A stretch of DNA of 53,316 nucleotides from Bacilli bacterium (GCA_017460745.1 JAFUAL010000013.1:1-53316); one strand, 5' to 3'. Positions 17,143-25,370 are shown, counted from the stretch's first letter. Made by a program: numbers and translations. The notes: generated by a model from the sequence alone, not told the origin.

Positions 17143-18930
17143 TTATAATCCGCCACCACTACCAAATGAATCAAGTTCATCTTGAGTAACGACAACATCT
17201 ATTTGCATTCTTCGAGATCCACAAACAAATAAAGCTTGTCCTTGTGTATATCTCTTTATGCTTTCTATTTCATTTTCATTTAAATCAACTAAATGACTCA
17301 AATCTTCAACTGCTTGTTTTCGAAGTTGCATTATCATATAGTATGACGCATTATCAAATATTGCTTTACCTTGAACAATTACTGATGGGTCTGAAAAGTC
17401 ACTAGGTTGTTGAGTTATTATAATCGTTCCTGTATTATATTTTCGACTACGTCTTTGAACTTGAGCTAAGAAATCAGCTCCTAAAACATTCTTTCCTTCA
17501 AGTAATACGTGGGCTTCATCTACCATTAAAACTGTATCACGTCTTTTATCAAGACAAAGTCCCCAAGCAAATTTTAATATGTTAAAGAATAATGCATTTT
17601 TTATATTTGTATCTTGATTCATTAACTCTTTAATATTAAATACTATATAATTACTATTTTTACTAATTGTTGTATGACCATTAAAGTAATAACTAAGTTC
17701 ACGAACAAATGGACGAACTCGAAGTTCAAGTCGTTCCATAACATCTCTTTCATGAGTTTTTTCAGTCATTGATGTAAGTTTTCCACGAATTGTTGCATAT
17801 ACATCTGAAAAAGTTGGGAAATCCTCACTAGTCTTATTCATAAAGTTAGTATCAAAATTAATATCAAAACGACGATATGTATCTTGAACGATTTCACTAA
17901 ATAAAGTTTGAACATCTTCTTCTATATCTGGATAATAATATCTCATAAACGCTTTTAAAAATTGTAAAGTTCTTGTCAATACAGTATGACCAAGTCCTTG
18001 AGCCATTTCTTCTTCATCAACATCCATTAATACTTCAAGTGGATTAATCATACCAAATTGTCCACCTTTACCAAGATCAACTGTTTCTCCACCAAATAAA
18101 GCTGTCATCTCTTCTAACTCGTTTTCAGGGTCAATTGCAACAATTTGACAACCATTTCTAATATGCCCACGTAAAAGTAATTTAGCTGCTGTTGATTTAC
18201 CAGAACCAGATCCTCCTAAAATAATCATGTTAGCATTATTTCGATTACTTTCTTTACGCATTTTATATAAGAACTGATTAAATAATATTACACCACCTGA
18301 GAAATCTACACCAATTAGATTAGAAAGACCAGGATCTTTTATCGAATCAAAAACATATGGATACATTCCAGCCACTGTAACCGATGGAATGATAGTTCCT
18401 ATTCTTTCCTCTATTTTTTGTTTTGGGAAAATTGGTAAAATAGATTTCAACAATGTCTCTTGCTCAAATCGAAGTGTTACAGCACGAAGTTCCATTGAAT
18501 CTAAATAATTTTTTACATTGGCTTTTTTTAATTCTAATTCTTCTCTTGAATTAGCTGTAATCATAATATGCATTTGAAAATCAAAAATTGTTGATTGATT
18601 AGCAGCAAGCATTGAAACAAAATATTCTAAAGATTCAAATTCTTGTCTTATTCTTTCTTGCATTGTTCTGTCTTTTTCTTCTTGATATCTTTGTTTATAA
18701 TCTGCAATTTGTTTGTTAATCATTTTTTGCATCATTGAAAATGGTACTGGTATATGTTTGATAACAACTTTTATTCCAGCAATATTAGTTAAATCTGAAA
18801 GATATCCAGGGGTAATAAATTTAGGATATGATATTACTGTCATGATAGTTGCATATTTATCACTTATATTAAAATCACTTGGATTAAACTGTAAGCCCTT
18901 AGGTGCAATTTCACTTTTAAAGAAACTCAT
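17143..18930 (-). CDS. VirB4/TraC-type conjugation ATPase, main part
   Basis: VirB4 ATPases energise assembly and substrate passage in type IV secretion systems. The 595-aa chain has an N-terminal VirB4 domain (residues about 1-200), Walker A GGSGSGKSTAAKLLLRG (about 235-251), AIDPENELEEMTALF after it, Walker B TVLMVDEAHVLLE (about 460) and the sensor region TIIITQQPSDF. The ATG at 18930 overlaps the stop of the preceding gene as ATGA, so translation is coupled. Gram-positive VirB4 proteins are commonly one chain of about 650-850 aa; here the extreme N-terminal region is a separate ORF. Third catalytic component of the operon after PrgI. Confidence 0.93.
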   Translation of the reverse strand: MSFFKSEIAPKGLQFNPSDFNISDKYATIMTVISYPKFITPGYLSDLTNIAGIKVVIKHIPVPFSMMQKMINKQIADYKQRYQEEKDRTMQERIRQEFESLEYFVSMLAANQSTIFDFQMHIMITANSREELELKKANVKNYLDSMELRAVTLRFEQETLLKSILPIFPKQKIEERIGTIIPSVTVAGMYPYVFDSIKDPGLSNLIGVDFSGGVILFNQFLYKMRKESNRNNANMIILGGSGSGKSTAAKLLLRGHIRNGCQIVAIDPENELEEMTALFGGETVDLGKGGQFGMINPLEVLMDVDEEEMAQGLGHTVLTRTLQFLKAFMRYYYPDIEEDVQTLFSEIVQDTYRRFDINFDTNFMNKTSEDFPTFSDVYATIRGKLTSMTEKTHERDVMERLELRVRPFVRELSYYFNGHTTISKNSNYIVFNIKELMNQDTNIKNALFFNILKFAWGLCLDKRRDTVLMVDEAHVLLEGKNVLGADFLAQVQRRSRKYNTGTIIITQQPSDFSDPSVIVQGKAIFDNASYYMIMQLRKQAVEDLSHLVDLNENEIESIKRYTQGQALFVCGSRRMQIDVVVTQDELDSFGSGGGL

Positions 18931-19544
18931 CCTTGTACCACCACCGTTCCTGCTTCTGTTCGAACACCACCATTTAAGAAATTATCAAGAATTGTCCTTA
19001 AATCATCATTTGATGTTTGACTAGAATTTAGTCCAGCTTGTGCAAGACCATTTATTATAACTCTAACTTTTCTATTTATTTCATCTTGATTTTTTTCCTT
19101 AAATAAAATGTAATACTCTGTATCAACGACTTGATTGTTTACAAACATATTTGCTTTATCTATATCTTGAGCAATTATTTTTGCTTGCCCTGGTGTTCTC
19201 GCATTTTGCAACATTATTTGAAGTTGTGATTGATATACAGAAATATCAACTGGCCTATCTGCTGAAATCATCCAAAATTCAAAGTTCAATTGATTATAGA
19301 AATTTCGCATTGCATTTAGTACTCCCTCTTGTTGAAGTGGATCAAGAATAAATATATTTTTTGGATAAATTTTTACTCCCGTTACTTTTTCATTTCCTGG
19401 AAGCATAATCATTCCATTTTGGATTCCTTTTATTTTTATCCAATCCTCAGTAAATCTTGATGTAGTATTTTGATTACTATTAGTAGTACTTGGCTTTTTA
19501 TTATTGTTATTTCTAACTGGTACATTATTTACCTTTGAGTTCAT
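18927..19544 (-). CDS. Separate N-terminal VirB4-like protein of the secretion operon
   Basis: A 205-aa soluble protein. An Asn/Thr-rich head (NSKVNNVPVRNNNNKKPSTT) is followed by a domain containing WIKIKGIQNGMIMLPGNEKV and NFEFWMISADRPVDISVYQS, the alpha-beta pattern of the N-terminal domain of VirB4/TraC ATPases. It is translationally coupled to the ATPase gene (ATGA overlap), suggesting one ancestral gene split into two or a duplicated N-domain. Start: the ORF is open to 19598, but upstream codons lie inside prgI; ATG 19544 has GGAGAGG upstream at a long spacing and overlaps prgI by 20 bases. ATG 19571 is an alternative. Confidence 0.7.
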   Translation of the reverse strand: MNSKVNNVPVRNNNNKKPSTTNSNQNTTSRFTEDWIKIKGIQNGMIMLPGNEKVTGVKIYPKNIFILDPLQQEGVLNAMRNFYNQLNFEFWMISADRPVDISVYQSQLQIMLQNARTPGQAKIIAQDIDKANMFVNNQVVDTEYYILFKEKNQDEINRKVRVIINGLAQAGLNSSQTSNDDLRTILDNFLNGGVRTEAGTVVVQG

Positions 19545-19857
19545 AACTTGTACACCATCCTCTCCAAACATATTTTTGTCTATTAGTGTAAAAAGCAATT
19601 ACATCTCCCAAAGCTGTCCTAATATTATGATAATTAGGAAAAGGAAATACAAGAACAACTGCTACAAGTCCAGGAATTAAAGCAAGTATACTTGTAATTC
19701 CATCAAAACCACCTACCGTTGACATCAAGATAAGTATTAACAATGTAAGTCCAATTCCAATTCCAAATATCCATAAATCAATAGGTTGAAATATATTAAA
19801 TATTAATCCACCCTTTTTTGTATTTGCAGGTATCAAATACTGATTGTTTCCATTCAC
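19525..19857 (-). CDS. PrgI family (VirB3-like) membrane protein
   Basis: PrgI-family proteins are the VirB3-like inner membrane subunit of Gram-positive conjugation systems and interact with VirB4. This 110-aa product starts with a conserved QYLIPANTKKGGLIFNIFQP, then two hydrophobic helices (LWIFGIGIGLTLLILILMSTV and ILALIPGLVAVVLVFPFPNY), and ends in a cytoplasmic tail with DVIAFYTNRQKYVWRGW. Order VirB6-PrgI-VirB4 is typical. Nineteen bases separate it from virB6, with the ribosome site AAAAGGAG within them. Confidence 0.9.
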   Translation of the reverse strand: MNGNNQYLIPANTKKGGLIFNIFQPIDLWIFGIGIGLTLLILILMSTVGGFDGITSILALIPGLVAVVLVFPFPNYHNIRTALGDVIAFYTNRQKYVWRGWCTSYELKGK

Positions 19858-19876
19858 TTATATCACACACTCCTTT

Positions 19877-21952
19877 TTATTTACCACTGTTATTTGCTTC
19901 ACTACGAGCCTTAGAACGACGTTGAGCAGCATATTGTTCTTGTTGTGCTTCATTACGTAATGTTTCAGATGCATTTTTAAATGACGATTGAACATCTTTA
20001 TTGGCAAATAATGAACTATCTTTAATAATATCAATCATTGTATCATAATTAAAATCACTTTTATTAAAGATTTTCCCATTTATATTAACTTGATTGTTTT
20101 TTCCAAATAAAGATTGTCTAAATGTATCAACGGCTTTTTCAGATGTAAAGGCTGTACTATTAGAAACATGATCAACAATCTGGTTATGAATTTGAACCGC
20201 TCCAGCATCTTTTCTTCTTAATAACTCACTATAAAATTCTGTTTTATTAGCCTTTTGCCTTTTCAATATTTCTCCTTCAGCAGACATAATCATTGTATCG
20301 TCAAGAGCAAAACTCTTATTTCTACCAGTAATAGGATCTTTCTCAGTAGACGTTATAATTTGACCCGCTTGACCATTTTGAGCAATCTGTTTTAAAACAT
20401 CATATCTTATTTTTTCTCCATTTGGTCCGAATGCAACTTCAATATCATAAGCTTGTTCTTCTCCTTTTTTCAAACCTAATGCTCCTGCATCACTAAAGTA
20501 AGAAGCCAATTTATCATACTGATTAAACTCTTCAACACTCCAATTATCTTGAGATGAAATATTTCTACCAACACGTACTTTTTCAGCATGTTCCTCTTCC
20601 CAACTATAACCACTTAATCTTCTATTTCTAGTTGCAATCCTATCATCTCTTCTTTTAGTAGTTGTATCAAATGCATTTCTCGTCAATTCAGCACCATTTT
20701 TGCCACCTATTTTTCCTCTAATAGTATTAGCAGTTACTCCACCTAATCCAGCAGCAACACTTCCTATTTTTCTTGCTGTACTAGGTTTAGACCCATCAGA
20801 ATATGTAGTATTTGATAATTGTTGCCAATTGGAAATTCCCGTTCTTCCTAAATTTCTTGCATAACCAACTGTTTCTCTTGCAGAATTCCAAGCACCTTTA
20901 AGAAGTCCTCCAAAATCCCCGAATCCATCTTTAATACCTAACATACCTGACATAAATTTAGGAAACTCTCTTGCAAAAATGATAAGACCAATAATTATAA
21001 ACAATATAACTAATGAACCATTTAAAAAACCATATTTTCCAACTGTTTGTTGAAATATATTTCCAACTGTTTCACCTGTAGATGATACCGAATTGCCAAA
21101 CAACAACAAAAATACATATACAATAAAGAATACTGATGACAAATTAATAAATAAACTTACATAGACTTTTACTGTTGTGGAAAGCCAGTTATCAAATGTT
21201 TGTTTTGACAGCTTTGGATCAATATAACTTGCAATTGGTATAGGTGCTATTATTTGACATAACGCAAATTTAATTGTACGAACAGCAACATCTTTAGCAA
21301 TCATAATCATTGTAAACAATAAGAATATACCAGAACATAACGCTACAAAATAATTAAATCTATATGTATATCCATCAGACGATGCTGAACACTTTTCATT
21401 AATATCATTATTTGTAATATCATCAACCTTACTTATTGTAACAGTTGATGTATCATTAGTCGTACCTAACAATTTTCCATTTGCACAACCATCAGAGTAA
21501 TAGAAAAATGGTAAAAAAGAATAATATGACATTAACTCTCCAGCACTCGATGCTACCTTAGAACTTGAAATATCAACATCTGTTGCTAATATTACTCTAG
21601 GAATAACAGGAATAATAAGATCTTGTAAATCTCTAGAATAACTAAAAATAGTTGGAACTGTAACAATTAATATCATACTTATTGTCACTCTTCTTAAAAT
21701 TCCACCAAAGCCATTTTCTTTATCGTTCATTTTATCTGGATCAATTAATATTTGAATAAATGATACAATTAATTTAAATACCATTACTATTCCGAGAATT
21801 AAATATATTCGGCTTGAAAATGTATTTATAATTGTATTATCAAACAATTTAAAATCTGCCAAATTCATTATTAGATTAAACACTACAGCAAGTAATCCAT
21901 ATACTGCTTTATTTATACTAAGGAACAATCCTCTAACAAGTCCATCTAACAT
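19877..21952 (-). CDS. VirB6/TrbL-like polytopic channel protein
   Basis: First gene of the secretion operon, 691 aa. The first about 380 residues carry about seven membrane helices (for example YGLLAVVFNLIMNLADF, FLLFTMIMIAKDVAVRTIKF, LFINLSSVFFIVYVFLLLFG, LVILFIIIGLIIFAREFPKF) with an extracellular loop containing two Cys. The remaining 310 residues are hydrophilic, with SWEEEHAEKVRVGRN and a charged Gln-rich end. This is the layout of VirB6/TrbL proteins that form the membrane part of the channel. The TTG-started extension to 21967 is rejected because GGAGG lies inside it, eight bases before the ATG at 21952. Two promoters lie upstream: sigma-A (21987-22015) and MerR-type (22122-22152). 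Confidence 0.85.
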   Translation of the reverse strand: MLDGLVRGLFLSINKAVYGLLAVVFNLIMNLADFKLFDNTIINTFSSRIYLILGIVMVFKLIVSFIQILIDPDKMNDKENGFGGILRRVTISMILIVTVPTIFSYSRDLQDLIIPVIPRVILATDVDISSSKVASSAGELMSYYSFLPFFYYSDGCANGKLLGTTNDTSTVTISKVDDITNNDINEKCSASSDGYTYRFNYFVALCSGIFLLFTMIMIAKDVAVRTIKFALCQIIAPIPIASYIDPKLSKQTFDNWLSTTVKVYVSLFINLSSVFFIVYVFLLLFGNSVSSTGETVGNIFQQTVGKYGFLNGSLVILFIIIGLIIFAREFPKFMSGMLGIKDGFGDFGGLLKGAWNSARETVGYARNLGRTGISNWQQLSNTTYSDGSKPSTARKIGSVAAGLGGVTANTIRGKIGGKNGAELTRNAFDTTTKRRDDRIATRNRRLSGYSWEEEHAEKVRVGRNISSQDNWSVEEFNQYDKLASYFSDAGALGLKKGEEQAYDIEVAFGPNGEKIRYDVLKQIAQNGQAGQIITSTEKDPITGRNKSFALDDTMIMSAEGEILKRQKANKTEFYSELLRRKDAGAVQIHNQIVDHVSNSTAFTSEKAVDTFRQSLFGKNNQVNINGKIFNKSDFNYDTMIDIIKDSSLFANKDVQSSFKNASETLRNEAQQEQYAAQRRSKARSEANNSGK

Positions 21953-21986
21953 AACATCAACCTCCAAAGGCCTATAATACTATTTA

Positions 21987-22015
21987 AGTATATCATTATT
22001 AGAAAGCAAAGTAAA
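21987..22015 (-). promoter_or_regulatory. Sigma-A promoter next to virB6
   Basis: TTTACT (22015-22010) and TATACT (21992-21987) on the minus strand, spacer 17, with a TGA just before the -10. It would give basal transcription of the secretion operon independent of the MerR-type promoter further upstream. Confidence 0.55.
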
Positions 22016-22121
22016 TAACTTTCTTTTTTAAAAACCCGATTATTATATATTTTTTTTAAGCATTTGTAAAGATTATTTACTTAATTTAACATACTAATTT
22101 AAGATCCTCCTCGCCAAATTA

Positions 22122-22152
22122 ACTATATCACTCTAGTTAAGGGGAGAGTCAA
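22122..22152 (-). promoter_or_regulatory. MerR-type promoter of the secretion operon
   Basis: On the minus strand TTGACT (22152-22147) and TATAGT (22127-22122) are separated by 19 bases, the over-long spacing typical of MerR-activated promoters. A CTC/GAG dyad lies in the spacer. The first ten bases (TTGACTCTCC) and the block TGATATA at the -10 are identical to the promoter at 23526-23556 upstream of merR. A strong GAGGAGG ribosome site (22111-22105) follows but only opens a three-codon ORF. Confidence 0.75.
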
Positions 22153-22224
22153 CAATATTTTGCAAAAATTAAAAAAATAATAACACTATTTTTCTAAAAA
22201 TAATGTTATTAAAAATATTAATAA

Positions 22225-22851
22225 TTATGGCCTAACATATTTATTTTTTAATAATCTTTCAATAATTACCTCTTTTGGAGTCCAAAAACTATATTTCAAA
22301 ATATCAATTTGCTTATGACTAAAAAAATATTTAACTAAAACATGATCATTTATGTTTTGTTTAATTCCTCTATTTTCTAAAAATTTACAAGTAAATAATT
22401 TACAAGAAATACAATTTATTTGACATTTACCATTTACTAAATATTGACAAAGTCCTCTGCCATTACATTCACAACAACCATTTCTATGATCACATTGATT
22501 TTCTCTATCTCGAATACATATATTATCTTTAAATTCACAATAATTTTCTTCTTTTATCTTTAAATCTAATACGCTACAAATCATATCATATATATAATTA
22601 AATCTTTCACTTTTATCTTTAATATTAATAGCTTTCATAATAGTAGTCATATCTTTTAGATCAGCATCTTCATTATTGATTTCACTTACTAACTTATTGT
22701 CATAAAACAATTTTAAATTCAGATTACGATTATCACAATATTTTTTTATTTTTCTTGTGTTTTTTATATAGTATTTAATATTTGTTTTATTCAAACTTAT
22801 CACTAAATTATCATTATCTCTCATTTTTTTCAAATTCAACATACATATCAC
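22225..22851 (-). CDS. Cysteine-rich putative metal-binding protein
   Basis: A 208-aa protein whose middle third is packed with Cys: YCEFKDNICIRDRENQCDHR, then NGCCECNGRGLCQYLVNGKC and QINCISCKLFTCKFL. The spacing resembles proteins that bind Zn or an Fe-S cluster (YkgJ-like clusters), but I cannot place it in a named family. The N-terminal third is basic and the C-terminus ends WTPKEVIIERLLKNKYV. Start is ambiguous: GTG 22851, ATG 22842 and ATG 22824 are in frame, and none has a ribosome site. The promoter's predicted start site falls at or next to GTG 22851, so translation may be nearly leaderless. It lies between merR and the secretion operon on the same strand; a redox or metal sensor for this block is possible, not shown. 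Confidence 0.7.
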   Translation of the reverse strand: MICMLNLKKMRDNDNLVISLNKTNIKYYIKNTRKIKKYCDNRNLNLKLFYDNKLVSEINNEDADLKDMTTIMKAINIKDKSERFNYIYDMICSVLDLKIKEENYCEFKDNICIRDRENQCDHRNGCCECNGRGLCQYLVNGKCQINCISCKLFTCKFLENRGIKQNINDHVLVKYFFSHKQIDILKYSFWTPKEVIIERLLKNKYVRP

Positions 22852-22857
22852 TATTTA

Positions 22858-22886
22858 ATTATACTAATAAATTCATTTCTTTACAA
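22858..22886 (-). promoter_or_regulatory. Sigma-A promoter of the Cys-rich gene
   Basis: TTGTAA (22886-22881) and TATAAT (22863-22858), spacer 17. The start site would lie about seven bases before 22851, giving an almost leaderless message. Confidence 0.65.
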
Positions 22887-22887
22887 T

Positions 22888-22910
22888 TAAAAAGAATAGT
22901 TTATTATTCT
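22888..22910 (-). terminator. Terminator of the merR transcript
   Basis: AGAATA/TATTCT arms (22910-22905 and 22898-22893) around six bases, followed by five T on the minus strand. The stop codon of the 63-aa ORF lies in the stem. Confidence 0.6.
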
Positions 22911-23100
22911 ATCCAACAACTATATCTTTTCCATTAAATGATTTTGTTAAAACCAACTTTTTAATCTTAATACTTTCTTTTGATTTTTTCAATTCATTAT
23001 TATAACGTAACGCATTAACATAATATAAAACATATTTTCTTAATTCAATATATTTTTGTTTTAAATTATTCAATCTTTCTATTTTTTCTTTTCTATTCAA
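22909..23100 (-). CDS. Small basic ORF directly after merR
   Basis: 63 aa, Lys/Asn/Leu-rich and probably helical (LNNLKQKYIELRKYVLYYVN). It begins at a TTG one base after the merR stop and ends inside the terminator, which favours a coupled gene. However, no ribosome site is visible and the composition is unremarkable. It might instead be the decayed C-terminal effector domain of merR, since many MerR proteins have one and this merR is short. I do not recognise it. Confidence 0.35.
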   Translation of the reverse strand: MNRKEKIERLNNLKQKYIELRKYVLYYVNALRYNNELKKSKESIKIKKLVLTKSFNGKDIVVG

Positions 23101-23101
23101 T

Positions 23102-23449
23102 TTATTTTATCAATGACTTAATTTTATTATTCTTCAAGGCCCTCTTTAAAGAGGTAATTTCTTTAATCTGAAATGTTATATAATCCCTTTTATTTATTAA
23201 TTCATCAAGTTTTTTATCCAAACAATCTATATTCATATCACTAAGATTACTCTTTATTTCTTCAAGTGTAAATCCTAACTTTTTTAAATATTCTATTTTT
23301 TTAAACAAAACTAATTCTTCATCATTATAATATCTGTAATTTGTAAAATTATCTATATTAGATGGTTTAAGTAATCCTATTGAATCATAGTATCTAAGCG
23401 TTTTAACTGTGGCACCCGTTAATTCTGAAAATTCTCCTATTTTATACAT
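23102..23449 (-). CDS. MerR family transcriptional regulator
   Basis: A 115-aa MerR protein. The winged helix-turn-helix MYKIGEFSELTGATVKTLRY (residues 1-20) is followed by YDSIGLLKPSNIDNFTNYRY, then the dimerising coiled coil from about residue 75 (LDKKLDELINKRDYITFQI). There is no large effector domain and a single Cys (about 85), so the inducer cannot be inferred; metal-type MerR usually needs two Cys. The ATG at 23449 follows a G-rich site (GGGGGG). Two tandem promoters precede it: sigma-A (23477-23505) and one with a 19-base spacer and dyad (23526-23556). The latter is nearly copied before the secretion operon, which strongly suggests that this protein controls both. Confidence 0.92.
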   Translation of the reverse strand: MYKIGEFSELTGATVKTLRYYDSIGLLKPSNIDNFTNYRYYNDEELVLFKKIEYLKKLGFTLEEIKSNLSDMNIDCLDKKLDELINKRDYITFQIKEITSLKRALKNNKIKSLIK

Positions 23450-23476
23450 AACATTTCCCCCCTATAAATTTAGAAT

Positions 23477-23505
23477 ATTATAGCAATACCTATAAAATTT
23501 GTCAA
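23477..23505 (-). promoter_or_regulatory. Consensus sigma-A promoter of merR
   Basis: TTGACA (23505-23500) and TATAAT (23482-23477), spacer 17, exact consensus on the minus strand, about 28 bases before the merR ATG. Confidence 0.75.
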
Positions 23506-23525
23506 ATTTCTCCTTTCGACTTTTG

Positions 23526-23556
23526 ATTATATCATTCCACTAAAATGGAGAGTCAA
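23526..23556 (-). promoter_or_regulatory. MerR-type promoter with 19-base spacer upstream of merR
   Basis: TTGACT (23556-23551) and TATAAT (23531-23526), spacer 19 bases, holding a TCCA/TGGA dyad centred in the spacer. This is the classic architecture of MerR-activated promoters. It sits directly after the stop of the 571-codon membrane protein gene and points to merR. Confidence 0.75.
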
Positions 23557-23575
23557 GAAAAGAAAGTAATTTTCA

Positions 23576-25252
23576 CTACTTTCTTACACTACCTTTTTCC
23601 GTTTCTTGTTTTAATACGTCTTCCACTGAAAAAGCATACATATAAACACTCTTGTACATTTTTTCAACTTCTGCTTTTTTCATTGCATAATTTGAATCAT
23701 TACTATTCATGTTATCTAATTGTTTTTTCATTTTTTCATAATCTTCTATTTTTCCAAGTACAATCTCACACAATGAATTAATATAATTATTATCTAAATT
23801 ATCTTTCTTTATTGTTTCTATATATTCTTTTTGAACTTGTAATTTATCAATGTTTTTAAGTTCTTTTTCTAGTATTTCTCTTTTTGCTTGACTATCATTT
23901 CTTATACTTTGAGCTTGTTTTCTTTTACTATTGCCCATCATATCACTTCGCCAATTTTGATAATTAATTTCACTATTAAGAATTTGTCTTAAGTCATTTT
24001 CAAAATTGTTATTCAATTTTTTTATGTCATCAACACTATCAGTATTATCAAGTAACTTAATGTACTTCTCAGCAAACTCTTCTAAATTAGTTCCGTAGCC
24101 TGTTGAATATTTCTGAATTTTTAAACGAAGTTGTTTTTTATAATCTGAAACAGGAAATTCTTTTTTAGTATGTTTACCAACCTTAATTTCTTCATTTGAC
24201 ATATCATTAACTACTGATTCTGTAGAGTCAGTGGCTGCATTCTCTGTTTCTAGTTCTGAATTTGATTCTAACATTTTTGGATCGGCAAATACCGGAATTG
24301 GTGGCACATTTTTTAATGTTGCTCCATCATCTTTAGCCTTATTTTCTGTTTCTGCAACTTCATCATCATTTTTGTCTACATCACTTTTCAATTTAAATTT
24401 TTTAGGTTCACTAAATCTTGCAACACTTGGACCTTCTTTTGGTAAAATAGGTGTTTCAACTTCTTTTTTAGTATTCACATTAGGTAAATGTTGCTTAGTT
24501 ACTTTTTTAGATGAATTAAGAGTATTATTTTTTTCATTATTCTTTATTTTTGAATTATATTTTTTCAACCAATTATGAATTTTTCCTGATTTTATACTTC
24601 TATAAAGTGGTAAAATAGCTGTTAATCCCTGTATTGCAAAGAAAGGAACACAATTTGATATCGTAGTTGCAAACGAGTAACCTAAGAATGCCGCCGATAT
24701 AATTGAACCAGCAATAAGAGTTATACAAATTCCATTAATAACCAAAACTGTTGTTCCTCCAAATGTTTTAAATACACCATTGCTAAACAATTTTCTAATT
24801 TTTTTCGTAAATGGTACACTATTTTTAATCTTTGTATCAGTTACATCATTTGATTCTTCATATTCATTAACGTCTTCTGACTTTTCAATATCATCCTTAA
24901 CAAATTCATTGGTATTTTCATATGGTTCTTCTTCATCATAGTATGGTTCACCAAATAATTTTTCACCTATTTTGAAGAAATCAGCACTATTTTCAATTCT
25001 TAAACCAGTTGATGTATGTTTACTATTAAATTTTCTAACCATAACTTGAAAATTAAAATCTTTTTTTAATAGTTCCTGTAATTTAGTATCAAATAATTCC
25101 TTTTTCTTTGGATTTTTACCTAATCCAAGATATCCATCATAATCTAAATTTCTGAAACTTGCTCTTTTATTAGTTCTTGTATCGATATATAAGCATCTTT
25201 CTCCAACATATCTTATCAAATCATTGTAATCTCTAATTTGAGAGTCTCTCAT
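23576..25252 (-). CDS. Two-helix membrane protein of unknown function
   Basis: 558 aa. An N-terminal soluble domain (about 1-115, opening MRDSQIRDYNDLIRYVGERC) is followed by an acidic linker (YYDEEEPYENTNEFVKDDIE) and a hydrophobic region of two or three helices (about 165-220, TVLVINGICITLIAGSIISA). A long charged linker leads to a C-terminal coiled coil (from about 430, NSKRKQAQSIRNDSQAKREI). I do not recognise it. Start: GTG and ATG options lie upstream of 25252, but the ribosome site AAAGGAG is nearer this ATG. The promoter at 25283-25311 is consensus. It lies upstream of merR and the secretion operon on the same strand, so it may belong to that block; cytoplasmic coiled-coil membrane proteins are common in conjugation loci. 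Confidence 0.65.
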   Translation of the reverse strand: MRDSQIRDYNDLIRYVGERCLYIDTRTNKRASFRNLDYDGYLGLGKNPKKKELFDTKLQELLKKDFNFQVMVRKFNSKHTSTGLRIENSADFFKIGEKLFGEPYYDEEEPYENTNEFVKDDIEKSEDVNEYEESNDVTDTKIKNSVPFTKKIRKLFSNGVFKTFGGTTVLVINGICITLIAGSIISAAFLGYSFATTISNCVPFFAIQGLTAILPLYRSIKSGKIHNWLKKYNSKIKNNEKNNTLNSSKKVTKQHLPNVNTKKEVETPILPKEGPSVARFSEPKKFKLKSDVDKNDDEVAETENKAKDDGATLKNVPPIPVFADPKMLESNSELETENAATDSTESVVNDMSNEEIKVGKHTKKEFPVSDYKKQLRLKIQKYSTGYGTNLEEFAEKYIKLLDNTDSVDDIKKLNNNFENDLRQILNSEINYQNWRSDMMGNSKRKQAQSIRNDSQAKREILEKELKNIDKLQVQKEYIETIKKDNLDNNYINSLCEIVLGKIEDYEKMKKQLDNMNSNDSNYAMKKAEVEKMYKSVYMYAFSVEDVLKQETEKGSVRK

Positions 25253-25282
25253 ACCTAGCCTCACTCCTTTTTTTACGGCTAT

Positions 25283-25311
25283 ATTATACACTATAAAGCA
25301 AATAATGTCAA
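25283..25311 (-). promoter_or_regulatory. Consensus sigma-A promoter of the two-helix membrane protein
   Basis: TTGACA (25311-25306) and TATAAT (25288-25283) with exactly 17 bases between. Confidence 0.8.
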
Positions 25312-25344
25312 AATATAGACTTTTTCATGTTTAATTATATAATA

Positions 25345-25370
25345 AAAAATACTAAAAATCTAGTATTTTT
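25345..25370 (-). terminator. glyA terminator
   Basis: AAAAATACTA (25345-25354) and TAGTATTTTT (25361-25370) form a ten-pair stem with a six-base loop, directly after the glyA coding end; T-rich DNA follows on the minus strand. Confidence 0.7.

Noticed and set aside
23493..23510. AAAGGAG followed by TTG could start an 11-codon peptide between the two merR promoters
   Set aside because: The TTG is part of the consensus -35 box of the second promoter; no evidence for translation and the peptide ends within 11 codons.
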